This document shows positions 28,301 through 35,615 of a stretch of DNA of 64,000 nt, piece by piece; within the stretch, counting starts at the first letter, position 1, and every line of letters starts with the position of its first letter. A program made the translations under genes and the position numbers. The notes under the pieces were generated by a model. The model was given only the letters and a program-made list of their open reading frames with translations. It did not search any database and was not told the origin of the DNA. This stretch comes from Burkholderia paludis (GTDB taxonomy: Bacteria; Pseudomonadota; Gammaproteobacteria; Burkholderiales; Burkholderiaceae): NCBI RefSeq assembly GCF_000732615.1, contig NZ_JPGL01000001.1, positions 124,001 to 188,000 of the forward strand, read 5' to 3'.

Positions 28301-29907
28301 TCGCGTGCATCGCCGACAGCGAAGCGCGGGCGCACGAAGGCTGGCCCGACCGGCTCGCGGAACTTGCCGAGCGCCGGCGCGCGACGAAGCTCGTCACGCC
28401 GGGCGGCGCGGCGCTGTGGGTGCCGGTCGAACGGCTCGTGTGCGTGCGCGCGCTGCATCCCGACGCACGCATGACACCGGCGCTCAAGGTGCCGGCCGCC
28501 TGCGCGCAGCCGTGGGAAGCGGACGCCGCGTGCATCGACGTGATCCGCGCCCGGCTCACCGGCTTCGGGCCGCTTGCGCTCGACGCGATCGCGAAACCGC
28601 TCGGGCTGACGCCCGCGTCGGTCGCGACGGCGCTCGCGGCGCTGCAGCGCGAAGGCTACGTGATGTGCGGACGCTTCACGCCGGACGCGACGACAGACCA
28701 ATGGTGCGAGCGCCACTTGCTCGCCCGCATTCATCGCTACACGGTGAAACGGCTGCGGCGCGAGATCGAGCCGGTCGAGCGCGCCGATTTCATGCGCTTC
28801 CTGTTTCACTGGCAGCACCTGACACTCGATACGCGCGGCTCGGGCCGTGACGCGCTCGCGGCCGTGGTCGAACAGCTCGAAGGCTACGAGGCCGCGGCGA
28901 GCGCCTGGGAAGACGCATTGCTGCCCGCGCGGCTCACCGACTACACGGCGGGCGGCCTCGACGAGCTGTGCCGCTCGGGCAAGCTCGTCTGGACGCGCAT
29001 CGGCGCGCCGGCGCGCGCGGCCGGCACGCCCGTGAAGACAACGCCGATCGTGCTGCTGCCGCGCCGCCACCTCGATGCGTGGCAGGCGCTGCGCGACCCC
29101 GATGCGCAGCCGGCGCTGTCCGCGCGGGCCGCGCAGGTGCGCGACGCGCTTGCCGCGCACGGTGCGATGTTCTTCGATGCGCTGCTCGACGACCTGCACA
29201 TGCTGCCCGTCGAACTCGAACAGGCGCTCGGCGAACTCGTGTCGGCCGGCCTCGTCAACGCGGACAGCTACGCGGGCCTGCGCGCGCTGCTGAAGCCCGC
29301 CGTCAAGCGCAGCGCGACCTATGCGCCACGCACGCGGCGCGGCGGCGCGCTGATCGGCGGGATGGACGACGCGGGCCGCTGGGCGCTCGTGCAACGTCGC
29401 GCGCCGCCGGACGACAGGCCGGCGCCGAAACGCGGCCCGGCAGCAACCGACCCCGACGCGCTCGACCACATCGCGTGGACGCTGCTGCGCCGCTATGGCG
29501 TCGTGTTCTGGCGGCTGCTCGAGCGCGAAGCCGACTGGCTGCCGAGCTGGCGCGAACTCGTCCGCGTGCTGCAGCGCCTCGAGGCGCGCGGCGAAATTCG
29601 CGGCGGACGCTTCGTCGCCGGGCTCGCGGGCGAACAGTTCGCGCTGCCCGAAGCGATCCCGATCCTGCGCGAGCTGCGGCGGCAACCGGGTGACGGGCAG
29701 TACGTGTGCGTGACGGGCGCGGACCCGCTGAATCTCGCCGGCACGCTGCTGCCCGGCGACAAGGTACCGGCGCTGGCCGGCAACCGCGTGCTGTTCCGCG
29801 ACGGCGTGCCCGTCGCGTCGCTGGTATCGGGCACGTTCCACTACACGCCCGAACTGTCGCCCGCCGCACGCGAGGATGCACGCCTGCGGCTCGCCCGTCA
29901 CCGCTGA
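25378..29907 (+). CDS. lhr: Lhr-family ATP-dependent helicase
   Basis: Large superfamily 2 DNA helicase of 1509 aa, close to E. coli Lhr (1538). Walker A APTGSGKT (about residues 52-59), DEIH box VIVDEIHALA (about 177-186), and the helicase C-terminal motifs TLVFVNTRRTAERMA and QRVGRSGHHVGG are present, followed by the winged-helix Lhr core and a long C-terminal extension. A Lys/Ala-rich linker near residues 615-650 separates core and tail. Implicated in DNA repair in other bacteria. Ends without an evident terminator before the toxin-antitoxin genes. Confidence 0.95.
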   Translation: MDVTATRPAARALDVFHPAVAAWFRRTFAAPTGAQALAWPHIKAGRSTLVAAPTGSGKTLTAFLCALDDLVRDALSHDGALPDATLVVYVSPLKALSNDIHVNLDAPLAGIAESLAQLGLPVPAIRTAVRTGDTTQAERAALRKRAPHILVTTPESLYVLLSSTSGRQMLSSVRSVIVDEIHALASSKRGSHLALSLERLDALAGRALPRIGLSATQKPIDAVARFLVGGPADAPRDCTIVDTGHARERDLALELPNVPLEPVMATDVWEQVYDRIAGLAAAHRTTLVFVNTRRTAERMARHLADRLGKDAIAAHHGSLAKEHRFDAEQRLKRGELKLLVATASLELGIDIGDVDLVCQVGSPRGIAPFLQRVGRSGHHVGGVPKGRLFPLSRDELVECAALLDCVRRGELDALRIPEAPLDVLAQQIVAEVACAEWREDALYASFTRAAPYARLTRERFDEVMKMLAEGFTSRRGVRGAYLHRDVVGGTVRGRRNAMMTATTSGGTIPDMADYAVLLEPQGIQVGTVNEDFAIESLAGDVFQLGNQSYRIIRVETGRVRVEDAQGQSPNIPFWIGEAPGRSDELSAAVGRLRARLDGLFAEGDRQAQGKNRERIGDGAGGKSMPRADAKAGANAASKAGIKPETDTDASLDVQHETVVTATAESRLAPALRWLVDDLRVSPDAARQIADYLARTRAALGALPTQDTLVMERFFDESGGTQLVIHSPFGSRINRAWGLALRKRFCRSFNFELQAAATDDAIILSLSLAHSFALDEVWRYLRSASAEHVLVQALLDAPMFGVRWRWNATTALALPRFTGGRRTAPQLQRMKSEDLLATVFPDQVACLENIVGEREIPHHPLVDQTLDDCLHDAMDTDGWLALLRRIESGAIELVARDLPAPSPLAAEILNAKPYAFLDDAPLEERRTQAVQSRRWSDPESGDDLGALDADAIDAVRDEAWPLVRDADEMHDALLTLACIADSEARAHEGWPDRLAELAERRRATKLVTPGGAALWVPVERLVCVRALHPDARMTPALKVPAACAQPWEADAACIDVIRARLTGFGPLALDAIAKPLGLTPASVATALAALQREGYVMCGRFTPDATTDQWCERHLLARIHRYTVKRLRREIEPVERADFMRFLFHWQHLTLDTRGSGRDALAAVVEQLEGYEAAASAWEDALLPARLTDYTAGGLDELCRSGKLVWTRIGAPARAAGTPVKTTPIVLLPRRHLDAWQALRDPDAQPALSARAAQVRDALAAHGAMFFDALLDDLHMLPVELEQALGELVSAGLVNADSYAGLRALLKPAVKRSATYAPRTRRGGALIGGMDDAGRWALVQRRAPPDDRPAPKRGPAATDPDALDHIAWTLLRRYGVVFWRLLEREADWLPSWRELVRVLQRLEARGEIRGGRFVAGLAGEQFALPEAIPILRELRRQPGDGQYVCVTGADPLNLAGTLLPGDKVPALAGNRVLFRDGVPVASLVSGTFHYTPELSPAAREDARLRLARHR

Positions 29908-30229
29908 CACCGGCCGACACGCACGCGGCAGGGACGGACGATCGCCGGGCCGTGCGGCCGCGAGCGCTTCGGTACCCTTGAGCGATCGGATTGGCCGCAT
30001 GAGCACATCGCGCAGCCGGGCTGCTCACGGGCGGCGCGCGCCGCGCCATCTGCAAGTGACCGGGCTGTGCCGACGCCCCGGCAGGTGCAAGCGGGCTGCC
30101 GTCCGCCCGCTTGCGGCGCCGAACCGGCGGATGGCCGGCCGAACCGCTGGCCGGATAACCGGCCCGAGCGCGGCGCGCATCATGTGAAGCGATGCGCCGA
30201 ACCGGCCGCCCGCCGGTTCGGCATGCCGG
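29908..30229. other. 322-bp intergenic region with hairpin
   Basis: No gene supported. A perfect 11-bp inverted repeat at 30196-30222 (arms GCCGAACCGGC / GCCGGTTCGGC, 5-base loop) lies just after the antitoxin stop and may end transcription from either side. It lacks a T-run. Confidence 0.4.
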
Positions 30230-30526
30230 TCAGGCGGGCACCAGCTCGAAGCTGAGCCGCTTGCCGAGCGCGGCGGCCGCGCTCGCGAGCGTCGCGAGCG
30301 TGAGGCTCGTGTCGGTTTCGTCGAGCAGGCGGTTGAGCGCGGCGCGGCTGGTTTTCATGCGCGCGGCCATCGCGGTCTTCGTGATGTGCTGCGCCTTCAT
30401 TTCCTGCCCGATCTGCCACGCGATCACGCGCTTGATCGCGGTGGCGGTGGCGGCTTCGAGGTTGCCGTCCTCCTCGAGGAAGGCATCGAAATCGCTGCCG
30501 ATATGCGGGTTGTGGGTGGTCGTCAT
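30230..30526 (-). CDS. XRE-family antitoxin (HigA-like)
   Basis: A 98-aa protein with a helix-turn-helix near its C-terminus: ITKTAMAARMKTSRAALNRLLDETDTSLTLATLASAAAALGKRL. It follows the RelE-like toxin gene on the same strand (toxin first, as in higBA modules) with a 74-bp gap. Expected to neutralise the toxin and, through the HTH, repress the pair at the upstream palindrome. GGAG precedes ATG 30526. Confidence 0.82.
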   Translation of the reverse strand: MTTTHNPHIGSDFDAFLEEDGNLEAATATAIKRVIAWQIGQEMKAQHITKTAMAARMKTSRAALNRLLDETDTSLTLATLASAAAALGKRLSFELVPA

Positions 30527-30600
30527 GTCGTGCTCCAAGTGCATGGCGTTGCCGGCGGCCCGACCGTCGAAGACGGCGCGTTCCGGCGCAACCGGGAATG

Positions 30601-30960
30601 TCAGATGGCGTGCGTCAGCGCTTTCAGGCGCGCGACGGCGACCTCGAGATCGTCCGGCGGCGTGGCCCGCGACTGCTTGATGAAGGCATGCAGCAGGACC
30701 ATCGTGTCGCCGACGACCGTAAACAGCACACGGGCGCACCGCCCCGGCAACATCACGCGGATCTCCCACAGATCCCTCGCCATCTTCCGGACCAGCGGCA
30801 TGCCGAGCGGCCAGCCGAGTTGAACGGTCTTGATCTCTTCGCCGATCGCCCGGCGCTCCACTGGCCCGAGCGCCCGGAGCCATTCGCGCACCGGCTCGTT
30901 GCCCCGGGCCGTCAGGAAGAACCGCACGCCGAGCGTGGCCTGGATCTGCTGTCTCGCCAT
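30601..30960 (-). CDS. RelE/HigB-superfamily toxin (Gp49-like)
   Basis: A 119-aa protein of the phage-derived Gp49/HigB family: FFLTARGNEPVREWLRAL near the N-terminus, LVRKMARDLWEIRVMLPGRCARVLFTVVGDTMVLLHAFIKQSRATP in the core, the last Lys-rich part being the family's signature. Presumed ribosome-dependent mRNA interferase. ATG 30960 is chosen because it lies just downstream of the operator; an ATG-like start at 31002 would overlap it. Confidence 0.85.
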   Translation of the reverse strand: MARQQIQATLGVRFFLTARGNEPVREWLRALGPVERRAIGEEIKTVQLGWPLGMPLVRKMARDLWEIRVMLPGRCARVLFTVVGDTMVLLHAFIKQSRATPPDDLEVAVARLKALTHAI

Positions 30961-30973
30961 CGTCTTGTCACCA

Positions 30974-30995
30974 ATCGTACCAAAAATGGTACGAT
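30974..30995 (-). promoter_or_regulatory. Toxin-antitoxin operator palindrome
   Basis: A perfect 9-bp inverted repeat, ATCGTACCA and TGGTACGAT separated by four A residues, lies 13 bp upstream of the toxin start. Position and symmetry fit the autoregulatory operator of a toxin-antitoxin module. Confidence 0.7.
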
Positions 30996-31081
30996 ATGCC
31001 AAGCACCACGAGGCGCGCTACTGGCCGGATGGCCGATCCGTCCGCGCGGCAGGCGCGCGGGCCGACGCCCGGCCCGATGGA

Positions 31082-32068
31082 TCACCGATCGCGGCGAGCC
31101 GGCTTGCGTGCCGTGCGCGGCGGCCGCGGCGCGCGGGTGTCGCCGAACCGCGACCGCGCGATGTCGCGCACGGCATCGATCAGCGTGCGGGCGACCGGCG
31201 ACGGCTGTGCATCGGTGCGCAGCACGAGCCCGACCGGCTCGTCGGTACCGGCAGACGGCAGCGGCAGGCGGGCCAGTGCGCCGGCCGACAGGTCGTATTC
31301 GGCCGCATAGAGCGGCACGAACCAGACCGCGTCGTTCTCGAGCGCCAGTGCGCGCGCGACCGATACCGACAGCACCTCGATGAACGCATCCAGCGGCGGC
31401 GCGCCGCAGGCGAGGAGCAGTTGCTCGGCCGACTGGCGGATCAGCGTGCCGAACGGCGGCAGCACGACCGGATAACGCGCCAGCTCGGCTGCCGGCGCCC
31501 CGCTCGCCAGCAGCGGATGCCCGGCGCGCACGACCGCGACGAGCGGCTCGTTGTACAACTGCTCGAACGCGAGCCCGATCATCCGCTCCGGCTCCGACAG
31601 CCGCCCGATCGCGCATTCGATCGCGCCGGACTTCAGGCGCTCGAGCAGATCGGCGTTCGCGGCCGTTGCGATCCGTACGACGACGCGCGGCCAGCGCGCG
31701 GCCAGCGCCTTCATCAGGGCCGGCGCGAGCGACGCCGCGACGGTCGGCAGCATGCCGATTTCCAGCGTCGCCGCGGCCGCCCCGCCCTCGCGCGCCAGCA
31801 GCCCGACGCCCTGCCGCAGCGCCAGCACGCACGCATTCGCGTGCGGCAGGAACAGCTGCGCTTCGCGGGTCGGCTGCGCGCCCTGCCGGCCGCGCTCGAA
31901 CAGCTTCACGCCGAGGATCGCCTCGAGCTCGGCGATCGTCTTCGAGACGGCGGGCTGCGTGATCGACAGGCTCTCGGCCGCCTTCTGCACGCCGCCCGAC
32001 TGCGCGACCGCGAGAAAACACTGCAGGTGCCGGAACTTGACGCGGCCGTCGGCGATACGGTTATTCAT
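31082..32068 (-). CDS. pcaQ: LysR-family regulator PcaQ
   Basis: A 328-aa LysR regulator with an N-terminal winged HTH (VKFRHLQCFLAVAQSGGVQKAAESLSITQPAVSKTIAELE) and an inducer-binding domain. Core sequence and closeness to pcaHG identify PcaQ, which activates protocatechuate catabolism in response to beta-carboxymuconate-type intermediates in other proteobacteria. The start codon overlaps a T-N11-A dyad (32067-32081), so it probably autoregulates. Normally such a gene lies next to its targets; here two unrelated genes intervene. Confidence 0.88.
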   Translation of the reverse strand: MNNRIADGRVKFRHLQCFLAVAQSGGVQKAAESLSITQPAVSKTIAELEAILGVKLFERGRQGAQPTREAQLFLPHANACVLALRQGVGLLAREGGAAAATLEIGMLPTVAASLAPALMKALAARWPRVVVRIATAANADLLERLKSGAIECAIGRLSEPERMIGLAFEQLYNEPLVAVVRAGHPLLASGAPAAELARYPVVLPPFGTLIRQSAEQLLLACGAPPLDAFIEVLSVSVARALALENDAVWFVPLYAAEYDLSAGALARLPLPSAGTDEPVGLVLRTDAQPSPVARTLIDAVRDIARSRFGDTRAPRPPRTARKPARRDR

Positions 32069-32120
32069 AACGGGCAGTTATGCGATGAACGAAGAAATAC
32101 CATTTTGCATAACTTTCCGG
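32066..32120. repeat. 55-bp regulatory direct repeat, copy A (pcaQ side)
   Basis: This stretch contains ATAAC-N5-GTTAT (32067-32081, a LysR-type T-N11-A site) and TTTGCATAACTTTCCGG. It matches 33742-33796 at 47 of 55 positions in the same orientation. Copy A overlaps the pcaQ start codon. Confidence 0.85.
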
Positions 32121-32150
32121 AGCACCCCAAGCCCCCCGGCACGGCATACG

Positions 32151-32888
32151 TCATGCGTCGCGCCGCAGCGCCTGGAAGCCGGCCGGCTCCCACATCCGTT
32201 TCGCGATCAGCAGGCTGGTCCCGTGCTTCTGCGCGAGCGGCGCGGACGACGATTCCGCATGCAGCGCAGCCGCCTTGCTGCGCAGCCGCCGCAACTCCAG
32301 TTCGAGCTCGGCCGACGCGGCCTCCGTCAGCATCCCCTGCGAGAACGTCATCGTCTCGCCCTCGCCGTCGAAACGGCTGTCGAGGAAATCGCCGAGCGCG
32401 TGCGCATGGAAATAACGGCGGATCGGCCCGCCGGGCAGCCAGTCGAAATCGCGCGCGACGCGCACGCGAATCCGGTCGCCCGGCAGCAGCGCAACGACGT
32501 TCATCCGATCGAGCATCAGCAGGTATTTCAGGCACTCGGCCTGCGTCACCCGGTAGGCCGACACGATGTCCTGCACGGTCCAGTAGTTGATCGCGCAGAC
32601 GGCGACCAGCAGCAGCTTCTCGTCCGACACGAGCAGCGCCTCCTGCTGATCGGTCAGCACACGCAGCCTCGGCGCCGACGCCGAGGCCTCCTGCACGAGC
32701 TCGGCCAGCGTATAGCCGAGCAACTGCGCGATCTCCGCGACGCGTTCCAGCGTAAAGCGCCCGCTGGCGAACAGCCGCTTCACGCTGGTCTCGGAGACGT
32801 CCAGCGAACGTGCGACATCGCGGTAGGTCATTCCCTGCGCCTTCAACTGGCGCTTCAATGTTTCGATGAGTTGGGCGGTTTCGGTCAT
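32151..32888 (-). CDS. XRE-family transcriptional regulator
   Basis: A 245-aa protein with an N-terminal Cro/C1-type HTH (MTYRDVARSLDVSETSVKRLFASGRFTLERVAEIAQLL) and a C-terminal region without a recognisable ligand domain. It lies between the two copies of the pca regulatory repeat and is divergent from the papain-like gene at 33009. Nothing ties it to protocatechuate metabolism; it appears to be part of an inserted cassette. Confidence 0.8.
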   Translation of the reverse strand: MTETAQLIETLKRQLKAQGMTYRDVARSLDVSETSVKRLFASGRFTLERVAEIAQLLGYTLAELVQEASASAPRLRVLTDQQEALLVSDEKLLLVAVCAINYWTVQDIVSAYRVTQAECLKYLLMLDRMNVVALLPGDRIRVRVARDFDWLPGGPIRRYFHAHALGDFLDSRFDGEGETMTFSQGMLTEAASAELELELRRLRSKAAALHAESSSAPLAQKHGTSLLIAKRMWEPAGFQALRRDA

Positions 32889-33008
32889 TCCGGTATCGAA
32901 AAATGATGCTCAAGGTCAGATATTAGGCTACCTGCGCATGCAAATGAACACTTTCGGGTACTTGTCTGCATAATTCGTTCCGTCCTGTCACCCAACGACG
33001 GAGCCGAA

Positions 33009-33575
33009 ATGACCACCCGGACCGAAACCGCAGCTTACGAACCGCAGCACACCGCACCGCGCGATGCACGCGACACGGGTCGCACGATGTCGCTCGCCAC
33101 GGTCCGCACGCTGGCCGCCAGCGCACACGTCGGCGATCTCGTGTTCATCCGGGTGCCGGCGCGTGCGCCGCGCGACACCGCAGGCACGGCAGGCGCTTGG
33201 GCCAATCGCTTCGGCATCGTCGTCGATACGTCGGGCGACGAGCCCATGATCGCCGAATCCGCGTGGGCCTGGACGACGCTCACGCCGCTGTCGCGCTTCG
33301 TCGCCCGCACCGTGGGCGGCCGTATCGCCCTGGCGCGCCGCGTCGCGGCACCGGGCGCCGACGCGCAGCGCCAGGTGCATGAGGCCGCCGAACGGCAGAT
33401 CGACTCGCTGCTCGGCCACCGCTTCAGCCCGCGGGCGCGACGCGGGTTCTGCGCGCGGTACGTGAGCGACGTGCTCGGCGCCGACCGGGCCGCGACACCG
33501 GCCGCACTGCTGCGCGGCGGCACGCTGTCGCTCGAATTCGACGGGATCGTGCTGGATCCCGACCGCCAGTCATGA
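33009..33575 (+). CDS. Probable YiiX/YebB-like permuted NlpC/P60 (papain-fold) protein
   Basis: A 188-aa protein with HVGDLVFIRV, then WANRFGIVVDT and a later FCARYVSDVLG, the order expected for circularly permuted NlpC/P60 hydrolases (GD, SHxGI, C-S/A-E). The Cys is present, but the position normally held by His (SHvGI) reads NRFGI, so catalysis is doubtful. No signal peptide is evident. It is divergent from the XRE gene and followed by a strong terminator. Assignment is by motif only. Confidence 0.45.
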   Translation: MTTRTETAAYEPQHTAPRDARDTGRTMSLATVRTLAASAHVGDLVFIRVPARAPRDTAGTAGAWANRFGIVVDTSGDEPMIAESAWAWTTLTPLSRFVARTVGGRIALARRVAAPGADAQRQVHEAAERQIDSLLGHRFSPRARRGFCARYVSDVLGADRAATPAALLRGGTLSLEFDGIVLDPDRQS

Positions 33576-33693
33576 CGGGCACGCTCGGGGAGACCGGATA
33601 ACAATAAGAACGACAATACAAAAAGCAGCGACGGGCTGGCTGGAGGGCCGTGCACGGGGTCGTCACCGACGACGCGAAGCCCGATCGCTTTCT

Positions 33694-33727
33694 CCGCCGG
33701 ACAGGCATCCTGTCCGGCGGTATTTTC
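33694..33727 (+). terminator. Intrinsic terminator after the papain-like gene
   Basis: A perfect 12-bp stem (CCGCCGGACAGG / CCTGTCCGGCGG) with loop CAT, followed by TATTTTC. It closes the two-gene segment 15 bp before the second copy of the pca regulatory repeat. Confidence 0.8.
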
Positions 33728-33741
33728 ATTGGCGTCTCAAA

Positions 33742-33796
33742 CATAACGAACCGTTATGCGATGCACGAAAAAAGGTCATTTTGCATAACTTTCCGG
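33742..33796. repeat. 55-bp regulatory direct repeat, copy B (pcaH side), PcaQ site
   Basis: Carries ATAAC-N5-GTTAT at 33743-33757, a T-N11-A LysR site, 93 bp before pcaH, the position for activation by PcaQ. Direct repeat of 32066-32120 with 8 mismatches, mostly in the centre of the dyad and an A-rich run. Confidence 0.85.
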
Positions 33797-33849
33797 ATTG
33801 ACTAAAGTCCTGCCATCCACTTCGCGAAATACCTATCAGGAGACGCCCG

Positions 33850-34557
33850 ATGGATTCCCCCACGATCCTCACGCCGCGCGACTGGCCGTCGCATCCGGCC
33901 TATGTGCACCCCGAGTACCGTTCGTCCGTGAAGCGCGGCCCGACCCGCCCGCTGATCCCGCTGAAGGAGAAGCTGCGCGACCAGTACGCGCCCGTCTACG
34001 GCGCGGAAGATCTCGGCGCGCTCGACCACGACCTGACGAAGAACGCCGTGAAGAACGGCGAGCCGCTCGGCGAGCGCATGATCGTCACGGGCCGCGTGCT
34101 CGACGAAGGCGGCAAGCCCGTGCGCAACACGCTCGTCGAGGTATGGCAGGCGAACGCGGCCGGCCGCTACGTGCACAAGGTCGATCAGCACGATGCGCCG
34201 CTCGACCCCAACTTTCTCGGCGCGGGCCGCTGCCTGACCGACGACGAAGGCCGCTACCGCTTCCTGACGATCAAGCCCGGCGCGTATCCATGGGGCAACC
34301 ATCCGAACGCGTGGCGCCCGAATCACATCCATTTCTCGCTGTTCGGCGATTATTTCGGCTCGCGTCTCGTCACGCAGATGTACTTCCCCGGCGATCCGCT
34401 GCTCGCGTACGACCCGATCTTCCAGGGCACGCCCGAGGCCGCGCGCGATCGCCTGATCTCGCGCTTCTCGATGGACATCACCGAAGAAGGCTATGCGCTC
34501 GGCTACGAATTCGACATCGTGCTGCGCGGCCGCGACGCCACCCCGATGGAGCGCTGA
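33850..34557 (+). CDS. pcaH: Protocatechuate 3,4-dioxygenase beta subunit
   Basis: Opens the ring of protocatechuate between its two hydroxyl groups, giving beta-carboxy-cis,cis-muconate. The 235-aa subunit holds the Fe(III) ligands: a Tyr in the [23 protein letters not shown] region, and the His pair in [12 protein letters not shown]. N-terminal [22 protein letters not shown] is characteristic of PcaH. AGGAG precedes ATG. The gene is 3 bp ahead of pcaG, forming the usual two-subunit operon. Confidence 0.96.
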   Translation: [235 protein letters not shown]

Positions 34558-34560
34558 ACC

Positions 34561-35154
34561 ATGACGACGCTGAAGCAAACCCCCTCGCAGACGGTCGGCC
34601 CGTACTTCGCCTACGGCCTGTGCCCGCAGCAGTACGACTACGACCTGAAAAGCCTGTTCACGCCGACGATCGCCGCCGCGCATGCCGAAGGCGAACACGT
34701 GCTGCTGGTTGGCCAGGTATTCGACGGCGACGGCAACGTGGTCGGCGACGCGGTGCTCGAATTCACGCAGGCCGATAGCGCGGGCCGCTACCCCGCGTCG
34801 CGCAGCGACATCGCGACATCCGGCTTCACGGGCTTCGCGCGGGTCGGCACCGGCACCGATGCGCAACAGCGCTTCGTCGTCGAGACGGTGAAGCCGGGCC
34901 GCATCGCCGCCGGCGAAGCGCCGCACATCAACGTGACCGTGATGATGCGCGGGATCCTCACCCATGCGTTCACGCGCGTGTACTTCGACGACGAAGCCGC
35001 CGCGAACGCGGCCGACCCCGTGCTGAACGCGGTGCCGGCCGAACGCCGCGCGACGCTCGTTGCAAAACGCGACGCGCAGCCGGGCCGCCCGGTCGTCTAC
35101 CGCTTCGACATCCGCATGCAGGGGCCGGACGAAACGGTGTTCTTCGACGTGTGA
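34561..35154 (+). CDS. pcaG: Protocatechuate 3,4-dioxygenase alpha subunit
   Basis: The 197-aa partner of PcaH; it shares the intradiol dioxygenase fold but lacks a complete metal site. QTPSQTVGPYFAYGLCP at the start and PHINVTVMMRGILTHAFTRVYFDDE in the core are typical. Translationally linked to pcaH (3-bp gap). Downstream pca genes are not adjacent in this window. Confidence 0.95.
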   Translation: MTTLKQTPSQTVGPYFAYGLCPQQYDYDLKSLFTPTIAAAHAEGEHVLLVGQVFDGDGNVVGDAVLEFTQADSAGRYPASRSDIATSGFTGFARVGTGTDAQQRFVVETVKPGRIAAGEAPHINVTVMMRGILTHAFTRVYFDDEAAANAADPVLNAVPAERRATLVAKRDAQPGRPVVYRFDIRMQGPDETVFFDV

Positions 35155-35474
35155 CGCGCGTGCCGGCACGCGCCGGCTTCGCATGCAACCGTCACGCCGC
35201 GTGGCGCGATACCGGCAGGCATCGCGCCGCGCGGCGTTTTTCGTAGGCCATCGCCGTCGTCCGATGCTGCGCCGCATCGCATCGGGCCACGGCGGCCGAT
35301 GCCTGCCGCGCGGGACTGCCGCCGTCTGGATGGAACGCACGCTTGAAACGCATGCTGCAACAGCACATGAATCGGCGCGCCGGCGGGATTTCGTTTGCGC
35401 GTTATGCGGCGTATTCTTCGTTATTCGCAACCCGACAACGGAATTGCATCGAGGGAAGCAACAATTACACACGT
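35155..35474. other. 320-bp region after pcaG, possibly transcribed
   Basis: No protein gene is supported. The region ends in two tandem plus-strand terminators, so it is either a long 3' untranslated region of pcaHG or the body of a small RNA gene. I could not place a convincing promoter. Confidence 0.35.
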
Positions 35475-35514
35475 AATGCGCGACATCGCCCAACGGGCTG
35501 TTCGCGCATTTTTT
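35475..35514 (+). terminator. Intrinsic terminator 1 of a tandem pair
   Basis: Stem AATGCGCGA / TCGCGCATT with an inner GCCC/GGGC stem in the loop, followed by a T-run to 35514. It points on the plus strand, away from the AraC gene. Confidence 0.75.
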
Positions 35515-35532
35515 CTGACCGAGTGCCTTTAA

Positions 35533-35568
35533 ACGCGTCTGACCGAAGTTGGCAGGCGCGTATTTTTT
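35533..35568 (+). terminator. Intrinsic terminator 2 of a tandem pair
   Basis: Stem ACGCGTCTG / CAGGCGCGT (one G-T wobble), 11-base loop, then ATTTTTT. Both terminators have the octamer CTGACCGA nearby (35515-35522 and 35539-35546), hinting at duplication. Confidence 0.7.
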
Positions 35569-35615
35569 GGCGGGTGCGGCCGGCGCACGCCGTTGAGCGC
35601 ACGGCTGCCGTCCGG

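Noticed and set aside
26701..30006. 1101-codon minus-strand frame opposite lhr
   Set aside because: Antisense shadow of the helicase; no recognisable domain or ribosome site.
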